Program-made: the position numbers and the translations under genes
Notes under the pieces: generated by a model
The model's database searches: none
Told to the model about the DNA's origin: nothing
The model's input: only the letters and a program-made list of their open reading frames with translations
Part shown: positions 34,048-46,766 of the stretch, one piece after another
Numbering within the stretch: position 1 is the stretch's first letter
Layout of the letters: each line of letters begins with the position of its first letter
From: Rhabditoides inermis
Lineage: Eukaryota > Nematoda > Chromadorea > Rhabditida > Rhabditidae
Direction of reading: 5' to 3'
Length of the DNA: 64,000 nt
Assembly: GCA_963966185.1 (NCBI GenBank)
Contig: CAWZYM010000272.1
Span: 1,383,501-1,447,500 of the forward strand

Positions 34048-34857
34048 GAAGCGTTTATTTTTTTTATTTTTTTTAAATTGTTTTACCTGTTCGCAATTTT
34101 GTATCTTCTATATACCACTTCGTTTTACATTTTGTCACACTATATTATTATCTTCTATTTTGCTGTGTCTGTTCGCAATTTGCATCTTCTATTAGACACA
34201 CACGCGATAAATTGATTATTTCTCTTTTTTTGTCGTAGACCAATTCAGATTTGCAGCCTTTCGGCGATAAACAAAAGTCTACAATGTTTTCTCGGTCTGA
34301 TTGGACAGATTTCATACGGTTAAACCTGACGTATGTACATAGATGCAAGAGAAAAAAACCCCGTAAAAACGCCTCGCATAAAATACATGTTTGAGGTAGC
34401 GCTACGTTGTTTGAATGTAGCCAATAAAAATAGGATTTTTATTGTTAGTTGTCGTTTTGAGCGCATTTTGAAAACAGTAAGTTGATTACATTTTCGGTTT
34501 ATTTTCCATGTAACTTTGTAGCAAGACCATATACATACATTTCATTTGTAGCACTGTTTTAAACCGCACAATTTTATAATCTTCACAAACACAAGTGCAA
34601 GTCAGATGATAGTCACGTGGTTTGATGACGAATCTCATGGAAAATGTTGGATCTTACCACAATAACTGACAACATGTTCAGTTTGTTTCCATACGTTACC
34701 TGCGTACGCATTGAGAAATTGATTGAAAAAAGTTTTACAGCTGAAAATTCCGACAAGAAATCAAAATCAGTGATGTGTGAACATTGTTTTTGTTATGTAC
34801 ATGAGTACATTTGTTGTCAGTTGTAATTCACATCATCCGCGATTGACGTTGAAGGTT

Positions 34858-35486
34858 GAAGGTACAGTGGTACTTTTTTTCACGCAGAGTATTATTATAC
34901 ATCATAATAACCTAACATTTTTTGCATTTTTTTAGCGGAAAAAAACACGATTTTGCGTTATTTTCAAATCTGCAACCAACATCCTGACGCGGGAGTGGCC
35001 CGGTCTCACCCCACAACTCGCAAACTTTTGATGCTAGTTTGTAGGCAGTCCTTATAGAGAATCGAAGCCAAAAATCCAGCCGTTGATGACCGGAAGTGAC
35101 GTATGGCTCGCAAAAGTTTTCAAACCGCGCATGACATATTCTGTTTTCGAACTACGCCACTGACTCCGTGGCCGAGTGGTTATCGAGTTCCCCTATAAAC
35201 AAAAGATGCTCAGGTTCGAGTCCGTCTGACGATACTTTTTTTGTTGCAAATTTCTTACGTCTATTCGAGTCGTGCAAAAACACACTTTGTACGTCCTGAA
35301 ATGATTTTCATGTGTCCATAATCGTTATCACAATTTTGAAACTGTAAGTAGATGAATGGCACCGAGGCACCGAGTTGTGGCACCGAGTTCACGATTCCCG
35401 TTATTGTGAAAAGTTTTGTTCTTGTTTAAATGAGGAGTTGTGGCAAGTTGTGGCAGAAATGAATCGCCACTGTACCTTTGAAAAAC
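34858..35486. mobile_element. TIR element carrying a tRNA-like block, copy B
   Basis: AGGTACAGTGG at the left and CGCCACTGTACCT at the right are inverted repeats flanked by TTGA on both sides. At 35162-35237 lies a tRNA-like unit with a Leu/Ser-type D arm (GTGGCCGAGTGGTT) and a B box GGTTCGAGTCC. GTTGTGGCAAGTTGTGGCAG near the right end is shared with the copy at 59190. It lies just after the last exon seen of the adjacent receptor. Confidence 0.75.
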
Positions 35487-35507
35487 ATTTATCACTCAAA
35501 AACTCAC

Positions 35508-36721
35508 CCCGCACACGCATTGGATAACACAAGAGTATAAGTAATGCAGATAAACAAATTGACTTCGGTTTCGGGAATGAATCTAAACGAGTTTTGAAAT
35601 AAGACCGTCGTGAACGAAAAAAAACTTGTAGACAACGTTGAAACAAGCCAAAGAAAGCGCGTACACAAACGATATGGTCACGGTCTGAAATTTAAACTGA
35701 AGCTGTCTGCATCACACTTGTAAGAAACATGGATCTCGAAAAATACCTGCATAAACATCATGTTTTCACGACTCTGCTTTTTCGGACTCTCGGCGATTTG
35801 ACTGGAGATGGAGACGCGAGAGATTGACTAAAAAGAAAACACTCGGGAAATTCGGTGGTTGGAGATTGGAGCGCCTTATGTCACTCCCACCTTATTCCAT
35901 CTCCTCAATTGGACTAAATTATATGCATCAAGTGCAATCTGGATGAGTGCAAGACAGCTGTTGAAAAGGAAATCGACATAGAATCCCATGATGTGACCAC
36001 ATGTTGTAGGAGAGAAAGCAAATAGAACTGAGGTTGCATCAAAAATGATGTAGCAAGACGCTGAAGTGACAGAGTGACAAGAGAATAATACAGTAAAGAG
36101 AATGAAAAAATTGTTGCGTCAAAAAATACTTTTTTTCATTATTTACTCACGGTGCCACGCAAGACAGTTGTATAAAAGTGAGAAAACGACAACTGTCATT
36201 TCTATTTGCAGAGTGTTTCGAGTGGTGAATAATGTGCGGTATCTAAAAAGATAATGTTTGGCAAAAGTTTGAAAACTGGTAGCTGACGTACTGTTTTGGT
36301 CGATTTATAGCAACAAATCGATTGATAGATAGAAGCAACCCGGAGTAGAGAGCTATACATTGAAACAACAATACGGATTGGCCAGATACATGTTTGAGGA
36401 ACAAAAATATTTCATTGTCCGGAAGATGGCTAAAAAACTTGCATAACTGTACATTAGAATAAAACTCACAACAAAGTAGCAACACTAGCGTACATTCCGA
36501 ATGTCAGACAGTTTCCAGTGTTTCCTGCGACATAAAACAGAGAAATGATTCCAAATGGATTCTTCGATTGCTTCGATAAAATAAGAAATGCAATGGCCAT
36601 CATGTTTAGAAGCAGACCGATGAATGCCGTCTGAAAATTTGAAAAAATTGGAAAAGGGAATGCAACTCACGCAAAACATGGATCCTCCGTAAAAGAAATG
36701 ACCATTGATCAGTTCCATCAT
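35508..36721 (-). CDS. Srx-like 7TM chemoreceptor, one frameshift
   Basis: Exons 36671-36721, 36470-36630, 36292-36429, 36151-36242, 35891-36027, 35747-35827 and 35508-35684 are phase-consistent. TM1 is TAFIGLLLNMMAIAFLIL. TM3 ends LLLSINRFVAINRPKQY. TM4 is MTVVVFSLLYNCLAW. The loop has TTCGHIMGF, then TM5 DFLFNSCLALIQIALDAYNL. TM6 follows ENMMFMQTVTISFVYALSL. The order and motifs parallel the Srx gene at 22635. In the last exon a T8 run (plus-strand A run 35617-35624) puts the frame out; one T fewer would open a TM7-like stretch ending at the GT donor beside 35508. A short final exon would lie beyond the repeat at 34858 and was not found. It is either a recent pseudogene or a read error. ACAGTACGT holds the donor of the third exon. 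Confidence 0.65.
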
Positions 36722-36739
36722 CTTATGAACAAAGGTCTA

Positions 36740-38255
36740 AAAAAATATAGAAATACGCTAGTCGACAGTCAACAAATAATACGATTGTGTTCTACAGTTA
36801 CGGTAACACTATTTATATAGATTTTGTATGGGTGTACTGTATTGTACTGGAAAATTCAGAGAACTAGTTTTTGCGCGTTTTTCAAGCAAGTTGCAGGATA
36901 CAATACAAAGAAGAAATATGCTCACAATGAGCAATCTCGAGACAGCGCAATAAGATTAACATGCGTGTGAACAAATAACACAATTCATTCGTTAAAAAAA
37001 TCACCTATTCAAAGCGTCACATTGTTTCACAGTTCACACGCAAAATCTTCACACATGACATTGAATAAGCACAATAGAACACAGCATCCTGTTTTTCAAG
37101 GAACACACTGAAGTCATTCTTATTCACACGTTCTCGCCGATTCTTGGAATAAGTGCTTACCAGTTGTTGTTTTTCGCGAGTTTTTCATCAAACTCATAGA
37201 AATGGTTTGCTTGCGATGAGGGATGAGGGTTATCATAAATAGACATCTCGCACTTTTCTCGTTTCTACATGGTTAGAAAACAAGTTCAACTAAAAAAAAA
37301 CAAATTCAACTGAACAAATAAATAGCGTGAATGTTATTAGAAACGCTCATTTTTTTTTTGCTTAAAAACGAAAACTATCGAGTGTTTTCAGTTTCGCTTT
37401 TTTACATGTCTAACGAAACAAAGTCGAGAAAATCGTTGTCGTAAGTACTTTTTGCTTTAGTTTTGTTTTCTATGTTTGTCTGTTCACAGGAATGAGCACT
37501 AGGGACCACAATGAGATTTTCAAATATTTGGATATGGTATAGCATTAAGTTCATTAATGTAGTTCATTTCAAGCTGATTTCAAAAATATATAATGTTCAT
37601 ATGGTTCATCGTTCACATTGCGCTCTAATTCCGCACGGCGCCGCGCCCCAGAGCGCGCGCTCACATAGGGAAAGTGCGACAGAGGGCGGCTAGATCAAAG
37701 CACTGATGACGTCATCGATAGTTAAATAATGAACATATTCGTTTATAATAGTACCACTAGGTTTTGTTTGACTGTAATCAATACGTACTCGTTGAATAAC
37801 GTCTCTTATGTTGGCATTTTTCATTACTCACTTTGAGCGATGGCGGCTTGATCAAAGAAATATGACGTCATCGTATCACTTTTTACCGATTTTAACTACT
37901 TTACAGGGTACATGATCCCATAAATAAAATACCGTTAGAATCAGCGCGAAATGGCGAATCGTTCTATGCTAATTAGAGCACGTCATGTGTCCAGTGAGAA
38001 AATGTTACATGATTTCGCCGGGCTCTCTGCAACTCACGTTGTGGTTCCTAAATGAGCACTCGTTTTTCAGCTTACCCTGCTTTCAAAATGACTGAACCTG
38101 TCTGCGCTTTCGGCGAAAACGCGCTTTTTTGCCTTTTTTTCTCAATCCGCTAAAAACTGAGCGCTGCCAAACTGTGCAAACAAAAAAAAACTATTTTTAA
38201 AGTGTCACTGAATAAAGCACGGATTGATAAATTTTGAATTCATGAAGTTGAAGTG
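36740..38255. other. No gene seen; promoter side of the receptor and empty sequence
   Basis: AT-rich, with a GC-rich island at 37630-37690. No exon set keeps phase. The first part should hold the promoter of the minus-strand receptor, but I see no defined motif. Confidence 0.45.
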
Positions 38256-38261
38256 GGGAAG

Positions 38262-38430
38262 TCAGATATGTTATCGCGTCGCAGTCTCGCTCGCCTGTGG
38301 CAGGGCACAGCCAGAGAGACGCGACTCCTCTACGCCTCGCCCCCTCCCCTCTCCCACCGGGTTCTCGAAACAAGACTCGAGTGTGAAAACATAGCGGAAA
38401 TCATGAAAACGAAATGCTGAAACAACATTA
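38262..38430 (-). repeat. GC-rich dispersed repeat, copy 1
   Basis: About 160 bp matching the complement of 52790-52940. Shared blocks include CCTGTGGCAGGGCACAG and GGTTCTCGAAACAAGACTCG. No frame is kept. Copies lie near chemoreceptor genes in both places. Confidence 0.65.
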
Positions 38431-38834
38431 TAATAAGATGGAGTGAAACATGGGATGTTCAGTGGTGCAGTTCCCATTTCGATCAGACGTCATTGAGCTA
38501 GTGAAAAGTGTACGGATCGAAAGATGTCAATTTGAAACAGCCACTTTGCATCGAAATATCTCGATGAATGAAATAAACTTTACTATAATATTTTGTATAC
38601 AGATCAACAATATATAGACAAGTATAAATCTAGAAGTTTGTTTATCTATACTCAATGTGACTTCAATCACAGCGGCTTCTTTTCAAGCTGAATCGTGTTT
38701 CTCACATGGACACCCGGGTGTCAACTTGAATGATGAAAATGAGATTGAAATGTGCAAATCATGCATGCTGAATTTATTGGTGTTATTGGTTTATTTTTAG
38801 TTTGATCAGATAACGATATATAATCAATGTCACG

Positions 38835-38864
38835 CTATGTCACGGCCCGGGCCGTGACGTCACG
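38835..38864. repeat. Short perfect GC palindrome
   Basis: TCACGGCCCGGGCCGTGA is self-complementary and is followed by a third TCACGGCC. It is isolated in AT-rich DNA. Confidence 0.6.
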
Positions 38865-38899
38865 GCCGAATGGTCAAAGCTTGTGATCGGGACAGTATT

Positions 38900-39930
38900 G
38901 TTTGTGAATGATGCTGGTTCTTCAAAGTTTTTTTTTTCAAGAAGAAACCTGCAATCGTGGTGCGCACTGGTTTGAATTACAAACCATTGTGGTGCGCACT
39001 ATTTCAAAATCAGGAAACAGTCTGAGAAAACCCAAGACTAGAGTGAGAAAAAAAATCAAAGAATAGAAGTATAGAAAAGGGATCATAAATTTAACATGCT
39101 ACTTTTCTGAAAAGTCTAAAACTTTCTTCTAGTCCGTTCTAACCCTTACCTGTCCTTTCTATCTTTCTCGGGTTGTTTCTGATCTTCACCGACCTTGTCA
39201 TCCACTCATAACGAATTCTCAGTGTTTGGTGGTGTGTCTTAAACGCTGAGTGAAAAAAAAACGCTGCAAAAAACCTGTCTCTGACCACTGCATGAACTGG
39301 TGTCAGTAGAATTTCGAAGTGTTGGTGAGTAGCTACTGGCATATAATCTGCGCGTTACTCGCGTTTATGTATCTCACAAAGTGCTGTAGTTGTTTTGCGT
39401 TTACTTCACGGACAACTATTTTTGTCTGCTTTTATTTGATTTGGAAAAGTTCGTTTACGTCTCACGTGTTTTTGACCGTCCGAATTCTTCATCTCGCGAA
39501 ACCTTTTTTTCCGAGGGGCGCCGCGCCTCTGCGGCCTGCCGATGGATATTTGTAAGAAGGAAACGCCAGGACACGCTAGCCTTACTGGCTCACTGGCCAA
39601 AGCGTCATACTCAAGCTTGAATTCGTCTCGTAAATCGTTCGACATAAAGACAGTTTTTTTAAGCAGTTCAATGCCAATCGCCGAACTTTTTCCTTTAAAC
39701 GTTGTCGAGCTTCTTCTGTCCGTCTTCTTGAAGTTGCTGAAAATCTACATAAAACACCAGTTTAGATTCATTGTTTTTGAATAGTAAAGTATATGAAATA
39801 TCAAGTCCCCGCCAATCGGAAATATATGTATGTATATGAAACCGTGAGCTAATTTTTTTACTGATTTGTTTGAATGTTTTTTTTTTCAAAAATTTGGACC
39901 AGAAAAATCTTTTTTTTTTGAACACTGATT
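38900..39930. other. No confident gene
   Basis: Overlapping frames around 39400-39650 on both strands are short and lack paired splice sites. AT-rich otherwise, ending in a 27-A run at 39937-39963. Confidence 0.4.
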
Positions 39931-39932
39931 TT

Positions 39933-39963
<31 letters not shown>

Positions 39964-39966
39964 CTA

Positions 39967-42900
39967 CTACTGCGTTTTGACCTTCTTCGCCCCGACACTT
40001 CTCACGAATTGAACAAACACGTAGTAGACTACAAACACAACAGTTAATAGACAAAAAGCTATGACAGCAAAGCAGTCGAGACAATACTCCTCGACTATTG
40101 ACAGATTGGACGGGAGACTGAGATGTGCTCCGAGGGACGGGTAAGCGGCCGCATACTCAACCTGAAGGAGAAATGTAAGCTATACCCAGAGAGCTCATGA
40201 AACGTTTGTTCGAGTGAGACGAAAAAGGGACGGAATGCAAGTGTCTACAACTACGGTTCAAGCGTGATTACTTCCAAAATATCTGCCCTGCGGTAAACAA
40301 CAAAAAAAAGGAGAAAATGAGATATGAGATCGTCTCACCCATTCGATAAACTGTCTCTTCGGCTGATCGGGCTTTTCGCGCAGCATTGCTGCCAGTTGCG
40401 CCGAGTGCTGGCGGTAGCTGAATAAACCAAGCGAATTAAACATATGTCTTCTTCAAAGAGCCCCCGACACACTTTTGATACGCAAGCGATTCACAACATT
40501 TCTCACATCTGGTGTAAAAGTTGCCAGCACAATCAGTGTGAAAGTCGCCACCGCTAGCGCCAAGTGCTCTGGCGACTTTCAGAGTATATATATATATATA
40601 TATTTATTGTCGTGTTACATAAACAAAGACATTGCAAAAACGGGAAAGAAATTAGAATACGACATTGGTATGTGTGAAAGGGAGGAGACATAACATGAAC
40701 GATAGATAACATGATATAATACAAAAGGAAAGGAAAAACATGGATGTGCTCAAAAACGACGGATTTTAGACAGTGTCATTAATTCTAGGGAAGATAGGTG
40801 TTGTTTAAAAGAGGTGTGGTCACGGATATGTACAACGTCAGAAGGTAAGGCATTCCAGGTACTAAAAGCTCTACTAATAAATGTGCTTATTTGGCCATTG
40901 TTATCGAATGAAGGCACAATTCTAAATTCGTTTGAGTTTCTGGATCTTGTTGGAATAATAGTGAAAAGCCCTTGATAATCCAAAATTGTTTTAGAGTGAA
41001 TGAACTTATGTATATAGGTGATGTCATTCAAAAAACGGCGATATTCGAGTGTTTCAAGATTGAGTAGCTCTAGGCGTTGAGGATAGGAAAGGGTGCGACC
41101 GATACGCTGACACACGCGACGAGTGAAATAACGCTGTACATTTTCAATGAGGTTCACAGAAAATACATCCTGCGGATTCCATAGTTCAGTGCAGTATTCC
41201 AATTTGCACCTAAAATAAGTTTTGTAGGCAGTTACCAAGATGTTAAGATCCCTGGTTTTATAGGTTCTGAAAAAATCATTTATGGCGAAAAGAGTTTGTT
41301 GAATAATGTGGGTGTAGTGATCTCTGAATAAGAGTGATCCGCTCATGAGAACACCCAAATCTTTAGCGATTTCAACAGGGACTAAGGCACACCCTTGTAC
41401 AAAGTAAGTGTGCTTAGGGTTTTTCTTACCTATGTGTAGAATTTGAGTTTTCTCCGTGGAAATTTGTAGCCCCCAAGAGGATGCCCAATCAATTACGATA
41501 TTTATAGCTAGTTGGAATATTGACGCAGCAGTTGTATCACAAGGGTCAAACGGGTAGTACACTTTCAAGTCATCTGCATAGAGCGCGCATTTAACATTAT
41601 CAGGTAAATTATCAGAGATGTTGTCAATGAATACGTTAAAAAGTAGTGGGCCTAAACAGGAACCCTGAGGAACTCCACAGTTAACAGTACTTGGTTTTGA
41701 TTGCTTGCCACCAACCATAACGGACTGTTTTCTGTCCTTGAGAAACTCTTTAATCCAACCAAGAGTATTTCCGCGGATGCCCATGGAATCTAATTTTTTA
41801 AACAGAAGTGAATGGTTTATGGTGTCGAAAGCTTTCTTGAAATCAAAGTATATGCAGTCAACGACTAAACCTGTCGAAACATATTTACACCAATGGCTAT
41901 GGCATTCAATGAGTTGGGCATTTGTAGATCTATTTTTGCGAAAACCAAATTGTTTAGGGGAAAGAACGTTATTTTTCTCAAAGAAATCTGTTATTTGTTT
42001 CACGCACAGGCGTTCAAAAACTTTGGAAATGCTGCAAGTTAGAGATATAGGCCTGTAATTCGAGACGAGTTCACGAGGACCCTTTTGTATAGAGGCTTAA
42101 GAGTAGGTAGCGCATACTACATTCTTGCGCAAAAATGTAACTGGTTACTGTATGAAACGTCGCCAGCTGAGTCGCTAGCGTGTTTCGTTGTGAGCGTGGC
42201 GACAATTTGCCAGCCAGCGCCTTTTTGCTAGCGACTTTTGAAATGTAGCTCGACTATTTCGAAACCGCCTCGCGGCGGCCTCTTTTCTTCTGTACTGTTT
42301 CCCCCCGGTAGCTTGCTTGCAATTGCCAGCACACACACTCTAGTCTCACGGCTGTCTTCTTCTTTCAATCACACAACATCTCTTTGCGGCCGCGCCGCGC
42401 TGCGTCTCTCTCACTCATCTCACTCACTATTGAGAGATAGGCAGAGACATATGCGGTGTAGTCGATCTTCCCTCCCCAAATCATCTCACTGCTCTCCCCA
42501 TTCCCCCCCCCCTCACCTTCCGATCTTGCCAGACAGTCACTACCACCACTCACTGGCAGCTGTGTGAAGGTGTTGTGAGTGAGTGAGAAGCACTCACCGC
42601 GTCTCTCTCTCTCAATCACTATTGAGAGATATGCAGATTCATCTGTCAAATCGCATGCGCTACAAAGTATGTCGGTCTCCTAATGACTAATTACATCAAC
42701 ACAAACCGAACCACTTTTTGTAATTCATGACATTGTCAAGAGTCTCTTCTCACCTCTCGTTGTCGAGCACCTTCTTGATCGCTTCCACTATCGTCTGCTC
42801 GCTCAGCGCGAGTTTATCCAGTGACACTGCGATGCCTCTTTGTAGCGCGACTATCGTGTTTGCGGGCTGGTCGAGAAACAGCGGAACGCCGACGAACGGA

Positions 42901-45900
42901 ACGCCTAAATCATCAGTTGGACAAATGAAGTGTGGCACTGCTTTTGCTATCGGGGAGAATCACCTTGTCAGTGCGACAAACAGCCAGAGTGATAAAGAGT
43001 AGGAGTAAGCATGAAAAAAACAAGAGATTTCTCGAGATTCACCCACCGGCGTGCGTTGCCTCGTTCAAGCTGTTCATACCCATGTGCGAGATAAACAGCT
43101 TCACCCGCTTGTCATCTGAACATACAACGGTTACCGGATCAAAACAAGTCACAGTGTGTGGTTTCAAATATCATTTATTCACTGGATTAACGTATGTTTT
43201 GTTGGAATTCGTATGTTTTGTTGGAATTCGTACTTGCAATAAGTGCTACTTTAAAGATACAGCCTAGTTTAAACGACTTTTAGTCGTTTATGCACTTCGA
43301 AACGGTTGTTTGAAGACGGCTTGAATCAAAGTTCAAAGTGTGCGTGGCGATCAGTAACGAGCAGTATACCGAAACAACAATTTAATTTTTTTTGTGAGTT
43401 CGAGGTTTAGTCCAATATTTGCAGAAAGTTGAACTCACGGAGTAGGTCGTTCTGCGGCAGCCATTCGAGAGGGTGGGTGTTGGAGAAGAAAGAGACCGAG
43501 TCGTTCTGCTCATATGGTTCTCATTTAGACACAAATGAAAAAGAAGAAGATCGAAAAATAAAAAAAGAAAAGAAATAAAAAGTGACACTGACACACCTCC
43601 AACTTGTCGTACTTCCACAGAAATGTGTACTCTGGAAACTGTGCGAATGCAGCCGCGAACATTTTCCGCACTCGGAGAGGGATCTTGGCTGTCGGAACCT
43701 GAAACACACATTCTGAACCGTTTGTTTTATGTTAGCGTTAGTTAAAAAAAACAGGCAATCGAAAGTTGTTCAAAAACTAGCACACAAACCCCTTGAAAAC
43801 AATGAACCGGGAAAAAAGTTGTTCTACATGAAAAAAACTGCGCGTCATGTTTTCTAAATGACTAGATGTTGTGAAAATGTAAAACCTTCACCAAAACCGC
43901 TACAAGAGGCGTGAATCTACTCACTAGATTCGAACCGTTTCAATAAAACTTACAACAAACGTCTAACCTGCGTTCCGAACGAGAACAACACGGCGCCGTT
44001 GGCTCTCGAGTCCAGAAGGCGATCCAAGTCGGTCGAGAGAGGCTGCGGGGTGCGGTGCCCGATGCCGCCGATAAACTTCACCTGAATAACTGATTTCAGT
44101 ACAGTTAAACGACAAGTTGTTTGAAACAGACCGACATCTATGTAGAAAATGACGTGACAGTCATTATTTCATTAGTTGTGTAGAACGTTGCATTTTTGTT
44201 GTTGTGAAAGTTTGATCATTTGTTTTGACACCTTTCAGAATCGTCATTTGTAAAAACATTCGACACTTTGAAGTAATGTTCACGAAAACAATTTCAATAC
44301 GAATCTGCAATCGTCTTTGTATAGTTGGCATGTTTTTCTTCAAACTAACTGTCTACTTTTTTACTTTCTCAATTACTCCTACTTCTTAGCCTCTGGATCG
44401 TTTTTCTTGTGCAATGAACGCTCGAATGGATTACACGAACACAAACGTCTCATTGCCCTAACCTCTACATATGTACCTTATGCGTGATGGGCCTGGCGAG
44501 GTGCATGAGCTCGTTGGAGTTGACAAACACGACGGCCGCCTTGTCGACCAGCTGCCGGGCGGTAGGGAACGAGGCGCCGTATAGTGAGTGAAGCATACAG
44601 TCCTGCAAACTCTCCGGAAAATATCAGGATCTGGCCATTACTGCCACGTTGTGTTCTTTTACATGTACCTATTCAATCTGGTGACCGCTCTCTCTCTCCT
44701 GCGGTTCTGCTACTGCATTTGAATGACTGTTTCCGTAAAGCATGAATGACTCGAAAAACGTCAGCAACAGCCTACTGAATGTACTGAATTTCACACTCGA
44801 CGATCAGACTCAACACTGAATACCACACTGATACATACATATCTGTGTGCACAAAATTGAAGACAAACCATCGGAAGACAATCGAAACTCACGGTTTGCT
44901 TGTCGTTCTTGGGCACGGATATGAGGTGGAAGGCGAGTGTGTTGAGCAGGTTGTCCATGCGCTCGACGAACGTGGAGGGAACATAAGAACGGCCCAGCAC
45001 CCAGTCTGTAAATTGCGAGCAGCATGTGTGTATACCGGTGGGGCAGACTCCCTTTAGCGACGCGTGATGTTCTCTTGTCTTTGCGAGCGTTTGGCACACT
45101 CTTCAACGGTCTCATGACATTGACGACTACATTTCCGCTAGTTCACTGTTTTAGTCAGCCTTGACCTGTCACAAAGGCGAGACGTGGACTGTACAAGAAA
45201 CACTTGTGTGAACCTGGAACACACTCCCCAACAACATCATCTTATCTGCGAAACATCAAACAGTGAAATCGTACCTTCTAGATAACCCCCATTTGTTCCC
45301 TCCTTCCAAAACTAGATGAGTGCTCAATTAGAGAGGGCGCGCAGCGCCCTCTCTTTTGGCTTAGGATAGGGCTCGCGCCAGAATTTTCAAGAAGCTATAT
45401 CCAAAAATCATGTTAGCAGGAATGTGAACTTATCCAATTCATGTTAGTTAGATTCGCACGGTTCCGTAGGCCAGATCACTAATTGATGGCATCTTTGTAT
45501 CTTTTCTCAGAAAGAAGTTATGAGCGATCGCGCGCGCGCAGTATGCGACATGCCAGCGTGTGTGTGGGTCCGTGGTTCCCGTCACGCTGCTGGATGCTCG
45601 CTTTCGTTATCGTCTGCCGGGCGGGCGCAGGCAATAAGAGATGTCGTGTCCGGTAACTCTGACTCTCTGCCGAAAGCGTACTCTCTCGCGTTTTCTGCGC
45701 GTGTTCTCCAACTAGCACTTTGAGTGTAGTTCGCCTCGCCGCCGCCAGCGTCTAATTCGCGCCGGGTTTGCGTTGTTTTGGGTTCCCGTCACTCTGGCTA
45801 GCTCTCTCTCCCGGCAGGCGGGCAGGGCGCGCAGAGAAATCGCGAGAGAGCACGCTGTCGGGTGAGAGCGCAGACATGCACTTACACCACGGCGACCGAA

Positions 45901-46243
45901 ATTCAGAGAAGTGTCGATTAGAATTGTTTCTATACAATACCAAGAAAAATATAGAAAAATATACGCAACATTGTGTGTCACAACATAAAATGTGTCACAT
46001 AATAGTTCTATGCGTACTAATTAACGACAGAGCTTGGGAATCAGAAAGAGAAGAAATTTCTATGAAATTCAACAAAGGCACATATATTATCTGTTAAAAA
46101 ATACTTACGTAAAGATATTAAGTTTGTCTTGACCCAATTCAACAAAAGCGCATGCATAAAACGTTTACAAATACTAACACAAACCTGCGCCTCTCTCTCC
46201 CTCTCTCCCTCTCTCTCTCTCTCCTCTCTCTCCTCTCTCTCCG

Positions 46244-46287
<44 letters not shown>

Positions 46288-46731
46288 AATATGGACGTAT
46301 GACGTTATTCATTTGTATTGTTATATTTCATCAGTTAGTGTCCACTGTCCGTTATGCGCAGGTTTGTGTTAGTATTTGTAAACGTTTTATGCATGCGCTT
46401 TTGTTGAATTGGGTCAAGACAAACTTAATATCTTTACGTAAGTACTTTTTAACAGATAATTGGGAACCTGTGTTATCTGTTTTATCATATTTTTGGTATT
46501 TATTGTTTTACGATTACAATCACATTTGCCGTAATCACTCTATTTGTGACGTCTTTTCTCTTCTATATAGTATACACGGTAATAAATATTATTATTTAAA
46601 AAAAAACCTGCACCCACCTACTACGTAGCCACTGGGGCTGGGCAGGCCGAGCTGGTGCGCGTTGTGCATCATGAGAGGAGTGGGGAGGTAGAGGGCAGAG
46701 GAGGGGATCGAGTGCTGCAAGGAAGGGACAT

Positions 46732-46766
<35 letters not shown>

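Noticed and set aside
42238..42650. Overlapping Ser/His/Arg-rich frames on both strands
   Set aside because: They lie in a low-complexity part of a UGT B intron, with no paired splice sites or conserved motif.
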